Source of the DNA: Pleomorphomonas sp.
GTDB taxonomy: Bacteria > Pseudomonadota > Alphaproteobacteria > Rhizobiales > Pleomorphomonadaceae
Length of the DNA stretch: 64,000 nucleotides
Direction of reading: 5' to 3'
NCBI GenBank assembly: GCA_029976075.1
Contig: JARKNW010000012.1
Span: 1-64,000 of the forward strand
Of the stretch, positions 59,201-64,000 are shown in pieces (the first letter of the stretch is position 1; the number at the start of each line of letters is the position of its first letter). A program made the position numbers and the translations under genes. A model generated the notes under the pieces. It was not told the DNA's origin. It did not search any database and saw only the letters and a program-made list of their open reading frames with translations.

Positions 59201-59342
59201 TGGCGTGCGCATCGACACGCGCCCGCGTCTCGCGGTTCTCGGGCCGTGCCGCCAGAAGACGACGGACCACGATGGTCTCGTCCTCCGCATAGGGCGGCGA
59301 AAAGCACGGAGCCCGGACGGGCTCGGAATGAACTGCAGACAT
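56226..59342 (-). CDS. putA: bifunctional proline dehydrogenase / L-glutamate gamma-semialdehyde dehydrogenase
   Basis: PRODH RLVKGAYWDTEMKRGQERGLADYPLF; ALDH AETGGLNAMIVDATAL, SAGQRCSALRLLFVQ; no obvious N-terminal RHH DNA-binding domain. Confidence 0.96.
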   Translation of the reverse strand: MSAVHSEPVRAPCFSPPYAEDETIVVRRLLAARPENRETRARVDAHASRLISAIRDGKSAIGGVEDFLKAYSLTTREGLAIMVMAEALLRVPDGATADRLIEDKLASAAFGFHGKGEDPWLVAASGWALGVTTRVLQPGETPENIFTGLVKRLGMPPVRAATRQAMKIMGYQFVLGTSIEAALSRARGLGGKGYRHSYDMLGEGARTAADAARYFADYAMAIEAIGKSAGSEPLPARPGISVKLSALHPRYEALNAERVMAELVPKLLELSRAAKAYDLNLTVDAEEADRLKLSLEVIAAVAADPSLAGWHGFGLAVQAYQKRAPAVIDYMIELAESLGRRFMVRLVKGAYWDTEMKRGQERGLADYPLFTRKASTDLSYLVCAEKLLRARPRIYPQFATHNALTVAEVSEIAGKDRHFEFQRLHGMGDTLYREVTEKGGQPCRIYAPVGGHKDLLAYLVRRLLENGANSSFVAAVGDSNVEISTLLKRPADVLAGGDRARHARIPLPADLFGSRRNSRGVELADEQALEPLLNAIAAAGSDFGTAASIVDGEDATGTPRVLLSPIDGKTEIGRAIDADVETVRRAVSSASEGFRSWCTASAETRASALERAADLLEDRLPQLLAVLALEAGKTLADGIAEVREAVDFCRYYAAEARRLFEAPVAMPGPTGEENHLDYRGRGVFAAIAPWNFPLAIFVGQTAAALAAGNAVVAKPAEQTPLTGAMAVRLLHEAGVPVSALTLVVGDGSAGAALVDDPRIAGVAFTGSTDTAFAINRALAAKRGPIVPLIAETGGLNAMIVDATALGEQVTDDVITSAFRSAGQRCSALRLLFVQDDVADHMVDLIKGAAAELKVGDPRRPETDVGPIIDREQREKLAVHVAAWQGKGGVLFSGETPQSALAGGTYFAPTIVELPDASALEKEVFGPVLHIVRYKAKELDKVIEDIAASGYGLTLGIHSRIETTVKRVVERLPVGNVYVNRNMIGAVVGSQPFGGSGLSGTGPKAGGPNYLTRFALEQVVSINTAAAGGNATLVAMGDD

Positions 59343-59514
59343 TTGATCTCCGGAAGGTTGTCGCCTTCAGTGGGCGGCTTCTATTTATAATCCGCAGGAT
59401 AGCAGCAGACTTTCGGTGACACTCTCCTTAATGAGGTATAGAATCGGGGCTATTCTCGGAATGAACCGTTTGCTTCCGTGAATTTTCCGGATTGATCTGT
59501 CTTGGAGGCCTGCA

Positions 59515-60021
59515 ATGGCGGCAGCGGCGAGTGGTGATCGGTCTCCTTACAACAAGGATATCCCGGGCCTCGATCGCATTGATCGTCGTATCCTCGCTGC
59601 ACTCCAGGAAGATGGCCGGATCACCAACCTGGAACTCGCCGAGAAGATCGGCATGTCTGCAACAGCCACGGCGGAACGGGTCAAACGACTGTCGCGCGAT
59701 GGTTTCATCATCGGTTATACGGCTCGTCTCGATCCGCTTCATCTCCAGCGGGGCCTCCTCGTCTTTGTCGAGATCAAGCTGGACCGCATGAACCCAGAGG
59801 TATTCACCACCTTTGCCGCAGCTGTGAAAAAGGCGCCCGAAGTCCTTGAATGCCATCTGATTGCCGGCGGATTCGACTATCTCGTCAAGGCGCGTGTCCG
59901 GGACATGGAAGCCTACCGCGAGTTCCTGTCCGAGGTGCTGATGACACTGCCAGGCGTGCGCGAGACCCACACCTATCCGGTGATGGAAGAAGTGAAGAAC
60001 ACCACCGTGCTACCGGTATGA
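59515..60021 (+). CDS. putR: Lrp/AsnC family transcriptional regulator, probable proline-catabolism activator
   Basis: LDRIDRRILAALQEDGRITNLELAEKIGMSATATAERVKRL; divergent from putA. Confidence 0.9.
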   Translation: MAAAASGDRSPYNKDIPGLDRIDRRILAALQEDGRITNLELAEKIGMSATATAERVKRLSRDGFIIGYTARLDPLHLQRGLLVFVEIKLDRMNPEVFTTFAAAVKKAPEVLECHLIAGGFDYLVKARVRDMEAYREFLSEVLMTLPGVRETHTYPVMEEVKNTTVLPV

Positions 60022-60103
60022 GCCTCGCCTTGACCGCATGGCGAGGCCAGAGCTAGGACGGTGATCAACTGGTGACCAACTCATGTGCATGACCGGATAA
60101 CCG

Positions 60104-61030
60104 ATGACTGCCGCATTCGAAGCCGCCCTTTCCGAGTTTGCCCGTCTGATCGAAGAAGGGCTCGCGGCGCGTCTCGACGACATTCCTCGTCCTGGAGAGA
60201 CGACACGGCCGGCAAGGCTGCTCGCCGCCATGAGGCATGCCGCGCTCGCCGGAGGCAAGCGCCTCAGGCCATTTCTACTCGCGGAAGTCGCCCGCCTTCT
60301 GAACCCGGGCTTGACCGCCGAGGACCTGATGCCGGCGGCGACGGCCATCGAATGTCTGCACTGCTATTCGCTGGTTCACGACGACCTGCCGGCCATGGAC
60401 GACGACGCGTTGCGGCGCGGCCGACCGACCGTTCACGTTGCCTATGACGAAGCGACGGCCATCCTGGCCGGAGACGGTCTTCTGACACTGGCATTCGACC
60501 TCCTTTCCGATCCGGTCTGCCATCCCGATCCGGCGATCCGAGCAGCGCTCGTGCTCGATCTCGCCCGCGCTGGGGGTCTCGGCGGCATGGTGGGAGGCCA
60601 GATGCTCGATCTCGCGGCGGAAGGACGGTTCGGCGACGGCGCAGCCCCCAACGAGAACGACATCCGCCGACTTCAGGCCATGAAAACCGGAGCATTGATC
60701 CGTGCAGCGACGGTGATGGGCGCCCGGCTGGGCGGCGCCAGCGAGGGAGAGGTCAGCCGCTTCGGGCGCTTTGGCGAGATCATCGGTCTGGCTTTCCAGC
60801 TCGCCGACGATCTGCTCGACGTCACTGCCACCGAGAGCGAAATGGGCAAGGCGGTCGCCAAGGACGCGGCGCACGGCAAGGGCACGCTCGTGGCGTTCCT
60901 AGGCATCGATGCGGTCCGCGCCGAGCTCGACAAACTCGTCGCCGAAGCGACGGAGCTGCTCGCCCCATGGGGTACTCGCTCGGAGATGCTGGCCGCCGCG
61001 GCACACTTCGTCGCCGAAAGACGGCGCTGA
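60104..61030 (+). CDS. ispA: polyprenyl/farnesyl diphosphate synthase
   Basis: GGKRLRPFLLAEV; SLVHDDLPAMDDDALRRGRPTVHVAY; FQLADDLLDVT. Confidence 0.94.
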   Translation: MTAAFEAALSEFARLIEEGLAARLDDIPRPGETTRPARLLAAMRHAALAGGKRLRPFLLAEVARLLNPGLTAEDLMPAATAIECLHCYSLVHDDLPAMDDDALRRGRPTVHVAYDEATAILAGDGLLTLAFDLLSDPVCHPDPAIRAALVLDLARAGGLGGMVGGQMLDLAAEGRFGDGAAPNENDIRRLQAMKTGALIRAATVMGARLGGASEGEVSRFGRFGEIIGLAFQLADDLLDVTATESEMGKAVAKDAAHGKGTLVAFLGIDAVRAELDKLVAEATELLAPWGTRSEMLAAAAHFVAERRR

Positions 61031-61072
61031 GCATCCATTCGAAACGCCCTCGCGAGACCGTTTCTTCAGCGA

Positions 61073-62329
61073 TCATTCAGCCGCTGGCTTGCGATGGGCA
61101 CCATCGCCGAACCGCCGTTCGATATAGTCAAGCACCAGCGACTGGAAATCCTGGGCGATGGTGGGCCCGCGTAGCGTCGCCGCCTTTTCACCGTCGATGA
61201 AGACCGGTGCGGCCGGATTTTCACCGGTTCCGGGCAGGGATATGCCGATGTCGGCGTGCTTGGACTCGCCGGGACCGTTGACGATGCACCCCATCACGGC
61301 GACCTGCAGGGCCTCGACACCGGGGTAGCGCTGCCGCCATTCCGGCATGGCGTCGCGGATCTGGTCCTGGATGGTCTTGGCGAGTTCCTGAAAGACCGTC
61401 GAGGTGGTGCGTCCGCAACCGGGGCAGGCGGCGACGATCGGCACAAAGCTGCGGAAGCCCATGACCTGCAAGAGTTCCTGGGCGACCACCACTTCGCGCG
61501 TGCGGTCGCCACCGGGCTCCGGCGTCAATGAAACGCGGATGGTGTCGCCGATGCCATGCTGCAGCAGGTAGCCCATGGACGCCGACGAAGCGACGACCCC
61601 CTTGGTGCCCATGCCGGCCTCGGTGAGACCAAGATGAAGGGCGTAGTCGCCACGCGAAGCGAGTTCACCATAGACCGCGATGAGATCCTGGACCTGGCTG
61701 ACCTTGGCTGACAACACGATGCGGTCGCGGGAAAGACCGATCTCCTCGGCCCGGGCGGCCGACAGCAAGGCCGACTGCACCATTGCCTCGCGCATGACTT
61801 GCTGCGCTGTCATCGGCGAGCCCTTCGCCTTGTTCTCGTCCATCAGCCGTGTCGCCAGTTCCTGGTCGAGCGACCCCCAGTTGACGCCGATGCGTACCGC
61901 CTTGCCGTGACGGGCAGCGATTTCGACGATGTCGGTGAAGTGGCGATCGCGCTTGGCGCGCACGCCGACATTGCCGGGATTGATGCGATACTTGGCGAGC
62001 GCCTCGGCACAGGCGGGAAAGTCGGCGAGCAACCGATGACCGATGAAGTGAAAATCGCCGATCAGCGGCACATCGACGCCGACCCGATCGAGCCGCTCGC
62101 GGATCCGTGGCACGGCGGCGGCGCTCTCATCGCGGTCGACCGTAATGCGGACAAGTTCCGAGCCAGCGCGGGCGAGCGCCATCACCTGCGCCACCGTTGC
62201 ATCGACGTCGGCAGTATCCGTGTTGGTCATCGATTGAACGACGACGGGTGCATCGCCACCGATCGTTACCTTGCCGACAAAGACGGGAACCGAGCGGCGG
62301 CGCGGCGCCGGACCAAAGGAGTTGGGCAT
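61073..62329 (-). CDS. ispG: 4-hydroxy-3-methylbut-2-en-1-yl diphosphate synthase (flavodoxin)
   Basis: [72 protein letters not shown]. Confidence 0.97.
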   Translation of the reverse strand: MPNSFGPAPRRRSVPVFVGKVTIGGDAPVVVQSMTNTDTADVDATVAQVMALARAGSELVRITVDRDESAAAVPRIRERLDRVGVDVPLIGDFHFIGHRLLADFPACAEALAKYRINPGNVGVRAKRDRHFTDIVEIAARHGKAVRIGVNWGSLDQELATRLMDENKAKGSPMTAQQVMREAMVQSALLSAARAEEIGLSRDRIVLSAKVSQVQDLIAVYGELASRGDYALHLGLTEAGMGTKGVVASSASMGYLLQHGIGDTIRVSLTPEPGGDRTREVVVAQELLQVMGFRSFVPIVAACPGCGRTTSTVFQELAKTIQDQIRDAMPEWRQRYPGVEALQVAVMGCIVNGPGESKHADIGISLPGTGENPAAPVFIDGEKAATLRGPTIAQDFQSLVLDYIERRFGDGAHRKPAAE

Positions 62330-62343
62330 TGCGTCGAGAATCC

Positions 62344-62931
62344 TCAACTGTGGCTGTGCGAGTGATCGTGATGATGGCCACCGGCCCGGCAGGCGGCACA
62401 AAGACCGCGCACCTCGAGGACCGAGGCTGACGGCGAAAAACCTTCCGCCGCCGCTATGCGGGTGAGCAAACCGCCAAGCTCGGCCGGTTCGGCCTCGGTA
62501 GCCGAGCCGCACTCCTCGCAAAGAAGGAACACGAGCGGAGCCTCCGGCCCCGAGCTGGCATGCCCATGCTCGTCGATGCAGGCAAGAAAGGCGTTTCGGC
62601 TCTCGATGCGGTGAGCGAAACGATGCGCAACCAGGAAATCAAGGGCACGATAAACGGAGATCGGGCTCGGCCGGCGTGCCTTTTCGGCTATGCGATCCAT
62701 GATCTCGTAGGCGGACACCGGCGCATGGCTCTCAAGCATCGCCTCAAGCACCTGCCGCCGCTGCTCGGTGAGACGCAGTCCCTCATCGCGGCAACGCTCC
62801 TCGGCGCGAGCAACGGCGCGACTGCGGCAGACCTGATGATCGTGGTCGGAATCGTTGAGCAAGTCTCTCTCCAGGCATCCAACACAGTATATAGTCGCCC
62901 GAACCGTCCGGAGAAAGACTGATTGTCGCAC
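62344..62931 (-). CDS. Fur family transcriptional regulator, Zur-like, His-rich C-terminus
   Basis: [60 protein letters not shown]-terminal [12 protein letters not shown]; start uncertain. Confidence 0.88.
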   Translation of the reverse strand: MRQSVFLRTVRATIYCVGCLERDLLNDSDHDHQVCRSRAVARAEERCRDEGLRLTEQRRQVLEAMLESHAPVSAYEIMDRIAEKARRPSPISVYRALDFLVAHRFAHRIESRNAFLACIDEHGHASSGPEAPLVFLLCEECGSATEAEPAELGGLLTRIAAAEGFSPSASVLEVRGLCAACRAGGHHHDHSHSHS

Positions 62932-62960
62932 CGTCCGGCCTGTCTTCCAGGGGGACCGCC

Positions 62961-63818
62961 ATGCATTTTCCCGCCGTCGACCGCAGCATTCTGATCACCG
63001 GAGCCTCCTCCGGTATCGGCCTTGCCGCCGCCACCACCATGGCAGGGCGAGGTTGGAGGGTATTTGCGACAGTGCGCCGCGCTGAGGATGGCGAGCGCCT
63101 CGCCTCCATACCCGGCGTAACGCCCCTTCTCATGGATTATGCCGATTCCGGCTCGATCGCCGCCACCGCCGACGCGGTGCTTGAAGCGACAGGCGGTCGG
63201 CTTGGCGCGCTCTACAACAACGGAGCCTATGGCCAGCCCGGGGCGCTCGAAGATCTGTCCACCGAAGTGCTCCGACACGTGTTCGAGGTCAACGTGCTCG
63301 GCTGGCACGATCTCACGCGCCGCTTGATCCCTTCGATGCGCCGAGCCGGAGCGGGACGCATCGTCATGTGCTCGTCGATCCTCGGCTTCCTGTCGATGCC
63401 CTATCGCGGGGCCTACAACGCTTCCAAGCATGCCATCGAAGGGCTGGCCGACAGCTGGCGGCTGGAACTGATCGATGCCGGTATCCACGTGGCCACCATC
63501 CAGCCCGGACCGATTGCCACCAGCTTTTCTTCGACCGCGATGAAGAAGTTCCATGAAAACGTCGATATAGGGGGCTCCGCAAACGCCGCCGGCTATCGTC
63601 AGCGGCTCGCCGATATGCAGCGGCCGCCAGAAGCGTCCTTCTTCAGAAAGCCGCCGGAGGCCGTGGTGGATTGCCTCGTCCATGCCTGCGAATCAGCCCG
63701 GCCCCGCCCCTACTACCGGGTGACATGGCTCACCAAGGGAGCCGCGGTGGCCAAGCATCTCTTGCCGGCCTCCTGGTTCGTCGCCTTACTGCATCGCGCG
63801 GCAAAAGCCGGCAATTGA
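62961..63818 (+). CDS. SDR family oxidoreductase
   Basis: ILITGASSGIGLAAATTMAGRGWRV; YNNGAYGQPG; YRGAYNASKHAIEGLADSWRLEL. Confidence 0.94.
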   Translation: MHFPAVDRSILITGASSGIGLAAATTMAGRGWRVFATVRRAEDGERLASIPGVTPLLMDYADSGSIAATADAVLEATGGRLGALYNNGAYGQPGALEDLSTEVLRHVFEVNVLGWHDLTRRLIPSMRRAGAGRIVMCSSILGFLSMPYRGAYNASKHAIEGLADSWRLELIDAGIHVATIQPGPIATSFSSTAMKKFHENVDIGGSANAAGYRQRLADMQRPPEASFFRKPPEAVVDCLVHACESARPRPYYRVTWLTKGAAVAKHLLPASWFVALLHRAAKAGN

Positions 63819-64000
63819 CGAGCACGGGCAATATCTTAGATGCAAGGCCGCCCAAGCGCGGCAGCACTTTGGCCTGCCTGCGAAACGGGCGGAAAACAGC
63901 GGCTTTCAGCTTCACATCACCGACATCATCAGCGTAGAGTATGCGGGCGTGGGGCCGGCTCGTACGCCGCCTCGGTGAAGGAGAGCGTGAGGTGACGATC

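Noticed and set aside
63987-64000. Start of another CDS at the window edge (gtgaggtgacgatc)
   Set aside because: Only a few codons are visible; a GTG start cannot be supported.

Overview
A 64 kb chromosomal window from a high-GC alphaproteobacterium, most likely Hyphomicrobiales judging by gene content. I find about 61 protein-coding genes, one tRNA-Leu(CAA), one likely small RNA and several hairpin terminators. I see no rRNA, CRISPR array or transposase. Main blocks: (1) corC-like/aroB/aroK, xerD, accA, an L,D-transpeptidase, ppa, msrB; (2) a GntR / fused nanE-nanK / MalEFGK-type ABC operon for an amino sugar; (3) a lone serine recombinase beside tRNA-Leu, with a symmetric array of four TGTCATTA half-sites just upstream of its start; (4) a Tad/Flp pilus locus on both strands; (5) a long nucleoside uptake and salvage operon (bmp-nupOPQ-cdd-pnp-deoA-deoB-add-upp); (6) mgsA/glk, a Cu-type P-ATPase, AsmA, phaR, an EAL protein; (7) rpmF, mtgA, a candidate sRNA, putA/putR, ispA, ispG, a Zur-like regulator, an SDR. 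Most of the window is conserved core genome. Best leads: an in-frame TGA in the corC-like gene; the res-like array with a recombinase that lacks one catalytic arginine; an anti-Shine-Dalgarno sRNA candidate; CtrA-type boxes, including one perfect TTAA-N7-TTAAC; and strong hairpins after the binding-protein genes of both ABC operons. All family calls come from reading motifs in the translations; no database search was run.
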